From Brasenia schreberi (Eukaryota; Streptophyta; Magnoliopsida; Nymphaeales; Cabombaceae), in the NCBI GenBank assembly GCA_036023115.1, contig JAYKKT010000089.1, positions 10,566,001-10,630,000 of the forward strand: 64,000 nucleotides of DNA, written 5' to 3'. The notes below the pieces were generated by a model that was not told the DNA's origin, did not search any database, and saw only the letters and a program-made list of their open reading frames with translations. The translations under genes and the position numbers were made by a program. Positions 38,848 to 49,322 of this stretch are shown here, one piece after another; the first letter of the stretch is position 1; each line of letters begins with the position of its first letter.

Positions 38848-38961
38848 GTTGTAGAAATCCGACGAAGTTTTACGCTGGCTGTCGGAAGCCTAACACAACC
38901 CTCCTCCTTTATCCGGGCTTGGGACCGGCAATGCAAGGGTGATCCCTTACATGGGCAGAGT

Positions 38962-38979
38962 TCTGGTGTAAAATTCCAT
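38962..38979. repeat. RTE-B target duplication, right copy
   Basis: Exact 18-bp partner of 35524-35541. Confidence 0.95.
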
Positions 38980-41137
38980 GATCTAGAAAATATGAATAAA
39001 GTGATTGTGATATAAATTCACCACCATTATCACTTCGGAAAATTTTGACTTTATATTGAAATTGAGTTTGCACAAACTGACAATATATAGGAAGAATACT
39101 TTTTACTTCATCCTTAGTCTTCATAAGATATATCATGGTGAATCTAGTGCAATCATCAATAAATGATATAAAGTACTTGTACCCATGCAATGAAATTGTA
39201 GAGGAAGGTCCCCAAATGTCAGAATGAACAATATCAAAAGGAGTTGAAGATCTCTCTTCACTGAGAGGGAACGAAACACGGTGGTGTTTTGCTTTTTGAC
39301 AAGTTTCACAATTCAAATCAAAATTATTACAATGACTAAACTCTGGTAATAACATTCTAATCTTGAATAGAGGTAAATGTCCTAGTCTCTGGTGTCACCG
39401 AGATATATCTTCTTTCTGGTTCTATGTGATGACAGATGATTGCATAGCTACACCTCTATGTTCCTCGCAAAAATAAAGACCTCTCCTCGTGCTACCCCGA
39501 CCAAAGATCCTCCCCGTCTTGAGTTCCTGAAAGAGACATCTAGTAAATTCAAAAATTATACGACATTTCAGGTCTTTAGTCATGGCAAAAACTGATAACA
39601 GATTAACTGAAATATGAGGAACATGAAGGACATTATGTAGTACTCCAAAAGGTGTAATAATACTTCCTTTTCCAACTATAGGGATATGTGAATCATCTGC
39701 CAGTCTAATATTAATTTGTTCATGAGTTAACTCATACTTATCGAAGTATTCTCTTATACTAACCATGTGATCAGTTACACCAGAATCAATAACCCAAATT
39801 CGAGAATGAGAAAAACCAATATTACCCTCAGCCATAAATGAAAAAGGATAAGCCATTGTTGCTTGAGAATCATGGTGAGATGATGTGGATGGAAGATGTG
39901 CATCGACTAAACGAGATTTAAGTAACTCAATTTCCTTCTTCATATATGCCAAAGATGTAGTACTATTATCAGCATTTTGACTATCACCCGATTGTGCCTT
40001 CTATGTTTCCACTACGCCACTCTGATCACTACTGAAGTAAGCTTTATTGGTCCTATTTTGAAAATAGGTAGGTCTACCCACTATTTCCCAGCAAGTCTCT
40101 TTCGTATGTCTTTGCTTGCCATAATGAGAGCAGATTAATTTGTTCTTTTAAGTGAAGATCTACCCCTGCCACGTCCATAACTTCCTCTTCCTCTGTTTTT
40201 GTGGCAACTCTGTGCCACTCATCAGTGAAGGAGAACATTCTCTTTAAAGCTTGCTTCTGTCCTCACAATACTCTGCTCTTGCACAGATAAGAATCTGTAA
40301 ATCTGCATCTGTGTATCTCCTCATCATACAAAAAAACAAATGCATCGAATGCATACCTTATCGAAATTCCCGCAGTACCTTCTCGACATATCTCTAGAAC
40401 TCAAAAACATCTAGAGAAAGTTGAGAGGGTGAATTATTCCTTCCCACAAAAGCCGCATTCTTAAAACTGGTCTTGGTCTCTTTCTCTAACTGTTTTCTGT
40501 CTTATTTCCGAAGTAAAAGAGAGTAAACTGTACTTAATGAGGGAAGTTCTTCTCTGCTCAGGATATTATTCTTTACTGCTTCATACTCTGAAGAGATACC
40601 CCATAGAAGGTCAAAAACTTTACGTTCTTCAAATTCTTCATTGCATTCATGTAAACAACTTTGTTATTTAGTCTTTGAGTAAAATTGTAGCTCTTCTCAT
40701 AGGCCTCTAAGTTCTATATAATATTTACTCACTGATCTGCCTCCCTGTCTGCACTTCCTAATCTTCTCAATGAGATCATACTTCTTGGCAATATTTTTCC
40801 TCTATGCGTAGGCATCCTGAACTACAAGTCATATATCCTTAGCAGTTTCTAAGAACATAAACGTGCTACCAATAGAGGGAGTCATTGATTGAATAAGCCA
40901 CACACTAACTAATGCATTTTCTTTACACCATCGTGGGTAAAGTGGATCAGTAACAGGAGGTTGAGATATGTCGCCTGTTAGGTAATCCCATCGCCCCCTT
41001 GCCATTATAGCCAATTCTATTGATCGGGCCCACTGCAAATAGTTCTTTCCGTCTAACTTTAAGTTTGTGATTTGAAATGCATCTCCTTTGTTTGAAGAAA
41101 GCTGTTCATTTCCATCTCCCAACTTTGATCTTTCCAT
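38980..41137 (-). pseudogene. Copia-2 gag, protease and integrase N-part
   Basis: Gag begins at 41137 (MERSKLGDGNEQLSSNKGDA) and is open to 40829, then continues with interruptions. A zinc-knuckle-like block lies near 40080-40140 (CSHYGKQRHTKETCWE). The frame 39422-39952 holds the protease with WVIDSGVTDHM, keeping the DSG active site, and the pre-integrase leader. 38980-39355 holds integrase with the NCETCQKAKHHRV zinc-finger half, SFIDDCTRF and RSDNGGEF catalytic blocks, ending at DHGILHQ where RTE-B is inserted. Copia-2 is better preserved than Copia-1. Confidence 0.85.
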
Positions 41138-41602
41138 TATGAATAAATCTCCATCAAATATATTTCTGGGATATACTAATCAGCAAATCCACTTTTGAAG
41201 AATTTCAGTTACTGATAAATTGCAACCTTTATATAATCAACAAATATATCTTTATACCAAGATGAGGATTCACGCAGACAAAAAAATGTTTAGATTGGGT
41301 GTGATCGATTTGCTTAACCACTCCACACCTATAATCAACCAAGTGACACTGTGATGAACGATGATTGAATCCATAAAAAAGTGGACTGCACTACTGCCCA
41401 GAATGCAATTCTCTGTAATCATTGTTTCCTCCCTTTTTTACAACCTTATTTAAGTCACTGCAGGTGTTGTCCACTTCTATATTAACTGCAGATTTGGAGT
41501 AGATTAAATACCTTCTTCTTTTTTTCGTTGCAGCAGCTACTGACAAGGCACAATTTACACGTGATTGGATTCTCCACAGAGTCCAGAAAAAGGCCTATTC
41601 CC

Positions 41603-41614
41603 GCTCTGATACCA
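41603..41614 (-). other. Copia-2 primer-binding site
   Basis: gctctgatacca on the plus strand, an exact complement of TGGTATCAGAGC, directly abutting the LTR at 41615. Confidence 0.9.
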
Positions 41615-41967
41615 TGATGAAAACCGAGATAAAATGTTGAAACACACTGATGAACTCTTTATTGAAGAAATCTGAAGAAGAGATACAAGGAGCAGGTCGG
41701 CCCATACATGGTTGCCTCTTCCGTTTTCCTGATTCTATCATTAAGTCCCCTTAACCTAATTACAAACCCTACTTATATACTAATTATTGATCTAACTTGA
41801 AAGACATTAATGCCCCTACTTATGGACCCGATTCCCAATGGATCAATATTTGATCCATTGGGACCCATACTCCTACTTAAGCTTTAGATACATAGTTGAC
41901 TCTAATAAGACTGAGATACACGACTAACTGACACAACTTGAACTGAACCATCGTTCAGTCTCCAACA
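41615..41967 (-). repeat. Copia-2 5' LTR
   Basis: 353 bp, TG...CA in element sense (tgttggagactg to ggttttcatca). Its outer end joins the Copia-1 3' LTR directly. Confidence 0.88.
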
Positions 41968-42186
41968 ATAGGAGTTTAGTATAGTTTGGTGTCTTAGGTA
42001 GGGGTAAATGTGTCTTTCAAGTTAAATCGTCTGTACTATATAACCCTAAACTAGTGTATTAGGGTTAATTAAGAAATAAGAAGAGTGGCTGCGGCAACCA
42101 ACTGGGCGCCAACCACCATCACGTTTCTTCTCAGTGCAGTGCATATTATTGATTAGATCTTGTTTTTTGTTATGGCATAAATCAAC
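41968..42186 (+). repeat. Copia-1 3' LTR
   Basis: Partner of 25343-25550, missing its first few bases at the Copia-2 junction. It retains a TATA-like tatataa at 42037-42043 that the 5' LTR has lost. Confidence 0.85.
42037..42043 (+). promoter_or_regulatory. TATA-like box in the Copia-1 LTR
   Basis: tatataa within the LTR, at a position plausible for the element's promoter. Its loss from the 5' LTR would have silenced ordinary transcription of this copy. Activity is inferred. Confidence 0.4.
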
Positions 42187-42428
42187 AGCTACAACATGTT
42201 GTAAATGGTGTTTTGCAATGTTTTTGCCTCAAACTATATGTTGCTAAGTGTGCTTATTTGGACTTAGTGATATGCTAAAATATTAAGTTAAGCAATAAAA
42301 ATATAACAATGGACAACTAGTTCTTAAAAGGTAAAATAAGTGTCAATTGAAACGCACTCCATAAATGTGAATCAATTTGAACAGTAAATAATGGACTTGT
42401 GTAATTCCCAAGCATCATTGTGAAATTT

Positions 42429-42446
42429 AAATTATCTAATTTAGTA
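42429..42446. repeat. Target duplication of the mini RTE insertion, left
   Basis: aaattatctaatttagta; matches 42492-42509 with one difference. Confidence 0.85.
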
Positions 42447-42491
42447 CATCAACAACAACTAGGCCTTTTCCCATACTAGATGGGGTCGGCC
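42447..42491 (-). mobile_element. 45-bp 5'-truncated RTE insertion
   Basis: In element sense it contains gaccccatctagtatgggaa followed by the aggcctagttgttgttgatg end: the last ~40 bases of the RTE family plus a short (ttg) tail. It is bounded on both sides by an 18-bp near-perfect duplication. It is a genuine LINE integration event that copied almost nothing. Confidence 0.88.
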
Positions 42492-42509
42492 AAATTATCA
42501 AATTTAGTA
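42492..42509. repeat. Target duplication of the mini RTE insertion, right
   Basis: aaattatcaaatttagta, partner of 42429-42446. Confidence 0.85.
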
Positions 42510-43855
42510 ATTCTAAATATTTTACGAAATTTAGATGTATCATATTGTCTTTAACATGGTACAGTCCCCTCTCACAAATTTAAACAGAAACTGATTCATC
42601 AGGTCTAGAATCATATATTTAAAACTAGCTTGCAGAGTACCGAAATTCCAACTGAACAAGAAAAATAGCGAACTGTGCAGCACATTGTCTCTTTAATACA
42701 TCCCTCTTAGATCAGCCATTTATATGCATGGGGTCCTCTACAAGTGCAAAAGTGTGAATTTGACAACATATGTTACCATTTGGCCAAGTCTTATATCTTA
42801 GTTTCGACGGTGAAGATTGCTTTGTCTCTTTCCTTTTTAAAGAATGAGTGGAGAACTTTCTCTTATTAAAAGCCATATTGTCAAGTACTTGTTTGGTTTC
42901 TTATATCAACCTTTTTCATTTTCTTTTATAAACTAATCTATTTGAATTCTAACTTCCAATTTCTTCCTGAAGTAGGAACCATACATCTAGGTCCACCTAA
43001 CTTTTACAACTTCAAGTACCTCCCATTTGGGAACCTTGACTCCCTTTATAATTTATTTTAGAACCTTAATATCCCTTTTTCAATGCATTGGCATAATCTC
43101 ACATGTATATCATAATGTCGCTGCTCATGTGATGAAATACATGTAATTGCTGCATGGAGTTATGACAATACTTCTCAGCTAGCTTTGCAATCAAGGGGCT
43201 CTGTGTCCTACAACCTCTGATTAAAATCATGACAATTGTTATGAAATGGAGAGTACTACTTGGCTGCGTTATAGTTGGTGAGCCTAGAAGTAAATCCAAT
43301 CTCCATCTTTCATCTTTGGTAATATTTACCATTTGACCGTTAGGTATCTTGCCAAATGCTAATTGAGATGCCCAAAGGGTTTGGTCCACTTGGTGCAAAG
43401 GGCTTTGTCATAATCAGTGCTGGATCAACAAAATTTTGTAGCTGGAGAATGAGTTTGTACCTGGTTATAGTGGAGAGTTGTGTGACACAGATAGGGGTGT
43501 GGGTGCAGATACTGGTGAAAGACACCACAATTTTTTTAAATGTTGGGCGAGGGGATAGGGGATATATATATATGGCCATTAAAAATATATTTGAATAAAA
43601 TTTATGAATAATATATATATATATGAAAATAGATTTATAAGAAAATTATCCAATAATTACTCCTATTATAATATATGTATAAGTACTACATCTGTACATT
43701 CTTTAGTAAAATTTTAAAACCCTTTTAAAAACTAAATGCACGATAGGCAATCCAATTTTATTTTTCCTCTGTCGTCCACTTTTATTCTCTCTACATACCC
43801 ACCCTCACTCTTTTCTTTCACGCTCTCTATCTCTCCCTCGTCTATTCTCCTTGCC

Positions 43856-43913
<58 letters not shown>

Positions 43914-44553
43914 TTTTCCCTCACCCCACCTTTTCACCAACAATGACAAACCCAAACTTTTTTCCTTAACATTACATGATTATAAATTAAGACACTTTGA
44001 CCGTATCGAACTTTGGCCCAAAATAATTCCTGGCATGTTGATCGTGTTAGGTTGTTTTAACTGACAACTTTGGAATGTCGGATATGGTGTCAGTATCAGT
44101 GTCGAGTGTAAAAGTGTTTGATATGGGTATGACACCCTCATAGAAGGGTCTATATGACATAGGTGTAGAAGCTATGGTTGTAGTGTGCTAATGTCCCCGG
44201 CTAGATTGTGGGGCTATTCCTTTCAAAGAAAATTTTAAGGTGAGGTGGAGTTACTGCATGCCTCCCAACTACATGATTATTCTTTCCTGATATTTGGGTG
44301 GGGCAGATGCCCACCCCTGTTCAATAATCTTCAATTTGAAAGATAACATGAGCTCAATATTTAGGATGGGTAATCCTTGCCATATGGTACGGGGCTTTAT
44401 GTTATTGTACAGACTACAATGTCTCGTGGCGCTGATACTGTTCCCAAATTGTTAAAAAAAGGCTAATCATGATCAGCAGAATCTGAGAACATTTTCTTTC
44501 ATATGCATGTTGCACTTGACTCATATGTTCATTTATGTAATGATCTCTTCAAG
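42510..44553. other. Right-hand intron remnant of the glucosidase II beta locus
   Basis: No gene. It contains a long CT microsatellite (43859-43910), TA tracts near 43562-43630, and near 44290-44320 a 'gggtggggcagatgcccacc' motif like those at the ends of some plant transposons. Open frames here are byproducts of the microsatellite or lack any domain. It ends at the acceptor before the first distal exon. Confidence 0.5.
43859..43910. repeat. CT microsatellite
   Basis: About 26 uninterrupted tc dinucleotides. Confidence 0.95.
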
Positions 44554-46235
44554 GAGCAAATAATATCTGACAACACAGAGGGCCTATCTAAGGAAGAATT
44601 GGGTCGCCTAGTAACTAGCTGCTGGACAGGACGGCCTTCAGATGCGCAAGCTGATGAGTTGGATCACACTCCAAATGTACAAGAAGGGATTAAGTTTGAT
44701 ATGCCAGAAGATGGACTTGCTGAAGAATATGACGGTTATCAATCAGATGGGAACGAACATGATGAAGCATATAGTGATGACATGGACACTGGCATTGTGG
44801 AAGAAGGTGATGAAGAGGATGAGGAGCATGATGACCATGGAATTTCTGAATCACCTGAGCTTGATGGTGCAACTGATTCAGGTTTTCGTCAATCAACCAT
44901 CTTTGAACAAGAATACGTCTTTTACAAACATGAGATGTCTTCTAGATACTGTAGACAGAGATCTGGTCAGTGGGACTTGAAATGTCCTGTCATTTTGGAG
45001 GATAGGTGAGCCCTCCCGTGAACTTGGTTCTTAAGTGATTTTGCAGTTGATTTGTTATGTTGCTCCAACTCATGGTGTTTTTGTTTCCAAAGTCGTGAGT
45101 TTGAATCCCTGTATCTTAAAACTGAGAGAGAGAGAAAGAGAGATTTGCAATGGGGGTTCAACAACCTTCACAAGAAACTGATGGATTTTGGCAGAAATTG
45201 GGTTCTAAAATCCCCGGGTCTGAGAACCCAATTTGATTGGAGATCTTGTTTTGCATGGTGTCCACATAAGATCTAGCCTTTAAAGTGTTGTATTCAAATG
45301 CCACCAAATTTCTGCATTTGGCCTTCTTGTCTTGAGAATATGATTAGGTAAAATTTCTAGAACAGTGCCTTCTAAATCAATCCTCTGTTTCGTACATTTA
45401 GATTTGTCAACTATCGGTGAGTCATCTTGGCTGGATAAGATACGACACAGTCCAGGAAGCTCTGCAGTCACTTAGTTTGTTCAAGACCCCAGTTAATATT
45501 TCTGGTAATTCCCTAGTTCCCTCAGTTATTTAATGTTAAGTATAATACAATGAGTCAATAGACATGATGCTAAGAATATGGCCATTGTATCCTACATAAT
45601 GTAGATGCCATCCGTGTGCGGAAGGAGTATGATGATTACAACAGCGCAAAAGATACAATCAAGAATATCAAGCTTGTCTAAAAAGTTAAAAGCAGATTTT
45701 GGTAAGCTTCTTTGTATGTTATCATGTTAGTTCGTAGGACACCACTTTTTACCTTCAGATATATATGCACACGCAGTGTTGGAAAATAACTGCCCTTTGC
45801 ATAAGCTAATTTTGGTACCATCGTTCATGCCAATTCAGTAAAAGCCATAAGGATCCAAATCATATGTTTTTGGTAATTTTGCTTCTCTACTATTTCAAAG
45901 GACAATTTTGCAGGTCAAACTACGATGTGGTGTAAAAGATGAGCTTGCTAGTGTTGATGAACCAAGCTGATGCGAGTAATCTCTCTCTCTCTCTCTCTCT
46001 CTCTGAAGCTTCAGTTGTCATTCTTCTGTTACAGATATGTAGCTCTTATGTCCACTCCTGCACTGTGCCTTGATGAAAGACTGAAGGTATTCCTTCTTGA
46101 TTTCTTTGTTTTTCATCTTTTAAGCGCTTGGCTCTCCATGCTGACATAAATAATGATGCTAAATTTTACTAGGAACTGCAAGATAAGTTGGAGTCCATGA
46201 ATGAGGGCTGAATTGAGGTCCATGATGAACTTTGA
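44554..46235 (+). pseudogene. PSL4: Glucosidase II beta subunit, 3' part, broken
   Basis: Continuation of the gene at 22118-25007. Exons read: 44554-~44881 (DNTEGLSKEELGRLVTSCWT then a very acidic linker with EEYDGYQSDG), 45402-45504 (SSWLDKI ... LFKTPVN), 45605-45711 (AIRVRKEYDDYN ... IQSRISSLSKKLKADFG), 45914-45975 (VKLRCGVKDELASVDEPS, end of the MRH lectin domain), 46035-46086 (YVALMSTPALCLDERLK), 46173-46235 (ELQDKLESMNEG ... HDEL). Lesions: frameshift near 45440, frameshift near 45645, TGA at 45968-45970 where Arg is expected, TGA at 46209-46211 eight codons before an intact HDEL-stop. The exons for the central MRH domain, which should lie between 45711 and 45914, are absent. Exon phases across the 19.5 kb gap could not be confirmed. 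Confidence 0.85.
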
Positions 46236-47061
46236 CTGCCCAAAGCCCAGGATCAGAACCGACTGAATAGGACTTACAGCTTTTAATCGTTTGGTAATTC
46301 TCAATCACATTGTCAAGTCGGCTGACATACATAAGCCAAAAGCCAATTCTTTTCAGCTACATTTCTTCAATTTTAGAGGATATAGAACATTATATGCCGG
46401 CAATTGTGCAACAAGATGCAGAAATTCTACTTTTTGAACCGACTGCAAGCGCCAGTCATCCTTAAATGACCTGGCAAAGGGTCACGTTTTCGTTAGGTCA
46501 GCATGATTCACATAATTATCTCAGATGCGGATGCTATGTAATGTGATTAAACAAACTTGATATTTAGTTACGACTAAACGTGTCATCCGAGATTAGCCAT
46601 CTGATTACAGGGAACGGGGATGCATTGACGCTTTATTTGGTAACCGTGACTGAAGGTGAAGCTTTTGGTTTCGAGGTTCCATGAGAGATTGACTTCCTTG
46701 CCTACGCAAATTCATAATATATGTCTGTGTTCTGACTGTTTACTTCAATAGAAAACATGCACAAAAAGTTTCCTTCTATCATGAATACACAGGGACATGA
46801 CACTAGGTGAAATGGCCGTATCTTTTGACATGCTTTCTCGACCACTCTATGCGCTTGCAATGCTTTCGTCTCCTCTATACTGCTCGATCTAGCATGAACC
46901 CAGTGTACCTATGACAAATGAATGGAGGGCTGATACTTCATCCTTGCTATTTACCAACTTCTAAGCATGAATTCAGCTGTAGATGCTCACAACATTCATT
47001 TGCAGTATTTCTGGCCAAACGAACATCTTGAAAGTAATTAATTTGTTTATTTTGCGATTAT
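46236..47061. other. Region downstream of the pseudogene
   Basis: Former 3'UTR and flanking DNA. No gene seen. Confidence 0.45.
47050..47061. repeat. RTE-C target duplication, left
   Basis: ttttgcgattat, exact match to 49311-49322; similarity continues a few bases further with a small indel. Confidence 0.75.
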
Positions 47062-49305
47062 GAGAGTGGTTTATCACAAACACAAATTGATTACTTTATT
47101 TGTTGGAAAACATATAGAGTGTGTTGTAAAGATTACAAGGTAATTCCAAGGGAAAGCTTAACCACCCAATATCAACTTTTAGTTATGGATTTACAAATAA
47201 AAAAATAGACAAAAAAGAAAAGAGTGCATCGAGCTATTCGGATTAAATGGTGAAACTTCAAAAGTGAGAAAAAAAGATATATTTAAACACAAAGTTCTTC
47301 AAGGAGATGCTTGGAACTATGTTGGTACATCTTGTGATATGTGGAACAATATGGTTATACATATTAGGAAAGTGGTGAAAGATGTGTTAGGTAAATTTAA
47401 GGAAGGTGTAACAGTACAAAAAGAAGCTTAATGGTGGAGTAAAGTAGTGCAAAATAAAATTAAGGCAAAGAAAGCACGTTACAAATTATATTATGCTAAG
47501 AAAACTAATGAAACTTTAAAGGCTTATAAGAAAGCAAAGAAGGAAGCGAAGAAGGCCGACAGTGAAGCAAAAGCTAAAATTTTGGAGGATTTATATAAAA
47601 AATTCAACTCAAAAGAGAGTGAAAGAGATATTTTTATGATAGGGTTAGAGATAAGAAAACTAAAGATCTTAATTCTGTTAGATGCATTAAAGACGAGGTT
47701 GAAAAAATTCCATGATATAAGAAATAGATGGGAAAACTATTTTTATAAGCCTTTTAGTGAAAATAAAGATGTTAGTATTAGCTTAGGAGAGTTAGTTAAA
47801 TCAGAAAAATATATAAATCACAATTTCTATCGACATATTCAAAAGAATGAAGTTAAAGAGGCTCTTAAACGTATAAAGGATGGTAAATCGGTAGGACTAG
47901 ACAATATTCCTATAGAAGTTTGGAAAATCCTAAGAAAAATAGAAATCACGGCTCACAAGACTATTTAATAAAATATGGAGAAACCAAAAAGATGCCCGAG
48001 GAATGGAGAGCGGGTACACTTATACCCATATATAAGAACAAGGGAGACATCCAGAATTGTGTGAATTATCGAGATATCAAGTTAATGAAACGTACTATGA
48101 AATTGTGAGGAAAAATTATCGAACGTAGGTTAAAACAAGTATCGAGTACAACAGATAACCAATTTGGATTTATGCCAGGCAGATTTACTGTTAAAGTGAT
48201 TCACCATTTAAGACATCTTATAGAACATTTTAGAGCAAAAAAGAAAGACCTTCACATGATATTTATTGATCTAGAAAAAGCTTATGATATGGTACCAAAG
48301 GAGGTTCTTTGGAGAATCTTGGAAAAAAGAGGTATCTCATTGACATACATTAACCTTATAAGAGACATGTACGATGGTGCAAAAACATGTGTGAGGACTC
48401 GTGAAGGAATGATAAACTTCTTTGAAGTTAATATTGGGTTACATCAAGGATCAACTTTAAGTCCATACTTATTTATAATGATGATTAATGAGTTAACAAA
48501 ACATATTCAAGATGAAGTACTTTGGTGTATGTTATTTGTAGATGGCATTGTGTTAGTGGAGGAATATAAGGAAAAAGTTAATATAAAATTGGAACTATGG
48601 AGAGAAACATTAGAAAGCAAAGGCCTCCGACTTAGTAGAACAAAAACATAATATATGGAATGTAAGTTTGATCATTTGGTTGTTTCAAAGGGCATAGAAA
48701 TTAAAATTGGCACACATTGCTTCTCCCAAAAGGAAAGTTTTAAATACCTAGGGTCAATTTTTCAGAGTGGTGAAAGAATTGATGGAAATGTTATGCATAG
48801 AATTAATGCTGGTTGGTTAAAATGGAGAGGAGCATCAGGTATTCTCTGTGATAAGAATATATCATTAAAGTTAAAAGGTAAATATTATAGAGCCGAGTAT
48901 CGGACAATTAATCATCAACATGTACAAAAGATGTTTGTGACAAAAGTGAAGATGTTGAGATCGATGAGTGGTTATATAAGAAAAGATCATACATGATGAG
49001 GTTATTAAAAACAAATTAGGAGTGACACCAATAGACGATAAAATGAGAGAATATCGTTTAAGATGGTTTGGACATATAGAAAGAAGATCAAAAGAAGAAC
49101 ATCTAACAAGGTATGAAAAACTAAATTTTAAAAGTATTAAAAGAGGTAGAGCACAAAAGTGTTGGAAAGAAACAATAAAGAATGATCTAGCTTATTGTGA
49201 GTTAATTGCTAACATAGCACATGATAGGGCTCTGTGGAAACAAAGAATCCATGTAGTCGACTCCGTCTAGTATGAGAAAAGGCTTAGTTATTGTTGTTTG
49301 TTTGT
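47062..49305 (+). mobile_element. RTE-C, 5'-truncated RTE LINE
   Basis: About 2.2 kb, starting within the end of the endonuclease (GLSQTQIDYFI) and ending in an irregular ttg tail, flanked by a short direct duplication. It is more diverged from RTE-A than RTE-B and RTE-D are, with many private changes, so it is probably the oldest of the four large copies. Confidence 0.88.
47447..49270 (+). pseudogene. RTE-C reverse transcriptase remnant
   Basis: Open pieces at 47447-47968, 47920-48108, 48172-48651, 48655-48996 and 49022-49270. They keep [11 protein letters not shown] and [13 protein letters not shown] but the catalytic motif is altered (FVDGIVL instead of FADDIVL), and the C-terminal [12 protein letters not shown] remains. 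Frameshifts and stops separate the pieces. It has Gln codons at both places where RTE-B and RTE-D share stops (NQFGFMPGR and SQKESF intact). Confidence 0.85.
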
Positions 49306-49310
49306 TATTC

Positions 49311-49322
49311 TTTTGCGATTAT
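49311..49322. repeat. RTE-C target duplication, right
   Basis: ttttgcgattat, partner of 47050-47061. Confidence 0.75.

Larger units (their letters stand above)
35542..38961 (-). mobile_element. RTE-B, full-length RTE LINE, defective
   Basis: 3,420 bp flanked by a perfect 18-bp target duplication. In element sense it opens with the conserved plant RTE 5' region (ccggataaaggaggagggtt and ccgacagccagcgtaaaac, around 38870-38925) and ends in (ttg)n at 35542-35570. It is the only complete copy in the window. It lies inside the Copia-2 integrase. The coding region carries nonsense codons and a frameshift shared with RTE-D, and a private tandem duplication in the endonuclease. Confidence 0.93.
29777..41967 (-). 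mobile_element. Copia-2, nested Ty1/copia element
   Basis: Minus-strand element inserted in Copia-1 and itself carrying RTE-A and RTE-B. The 5' LTR is 41615-41967, the primer-binding site 41603-41614, and gag-pol runs downward to the polypurine tract at about 30082-30092. The 3' LTR (29777-30081) lacks about 49 bases of its outer end. Without the two LINEs the element is about 5.6 kb. The truncated LTR directly abuts the Copia-1 RNase H with gaaa/gaag microhomology, so the left boundary was rearranged after or during insertion. Confidence 0.85.
25343..42186 (+). mobile_element. Copia-1, Ty1/copia element carrying nested insertions
   Basis: Plus-strand element with a 5' LTR (25343-25550), a primer-binding site, gag-pol remnants to about 29776, and a 3' LTR resuming at 41968-42186. 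The 12.2 kb between is Copia-2 with its own LINE insertions. Copia-1's own length, without the nested DNA, is about 4.65 kb. The C-terminal part of its RNase H, its polypurine tract and the first few bases of its 3' LTR are missing at the Copia-2 junctions. The expected 5-bp target duplication is not seen (ttcat on the left, gctac on the right). The element lies in an intron of the glucosidase II beta pseudogene. Confidence 0.85.

Noticed and set aside
38980..41137. Copia-2 gag-pol considered as an endogenous retrovirus
   Set aside because: Integrase precedes reverse transcriptase and there is no envelope-like frame, so it is Ty1/copia.
43736..43969. Open frame with a Ser-Leu repeat
   Set aside because: It is produced by the CT microsatellite and has no other coding signal.
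44503..44980. 112- and 168-codon frames that might be an independent acidic protein
   Set aside because: The 44503-45009 frame contains the ELGRLV block and acidic linker of glucosidase II beta and starts inside an intron; the 112-codon frame is its shadow.
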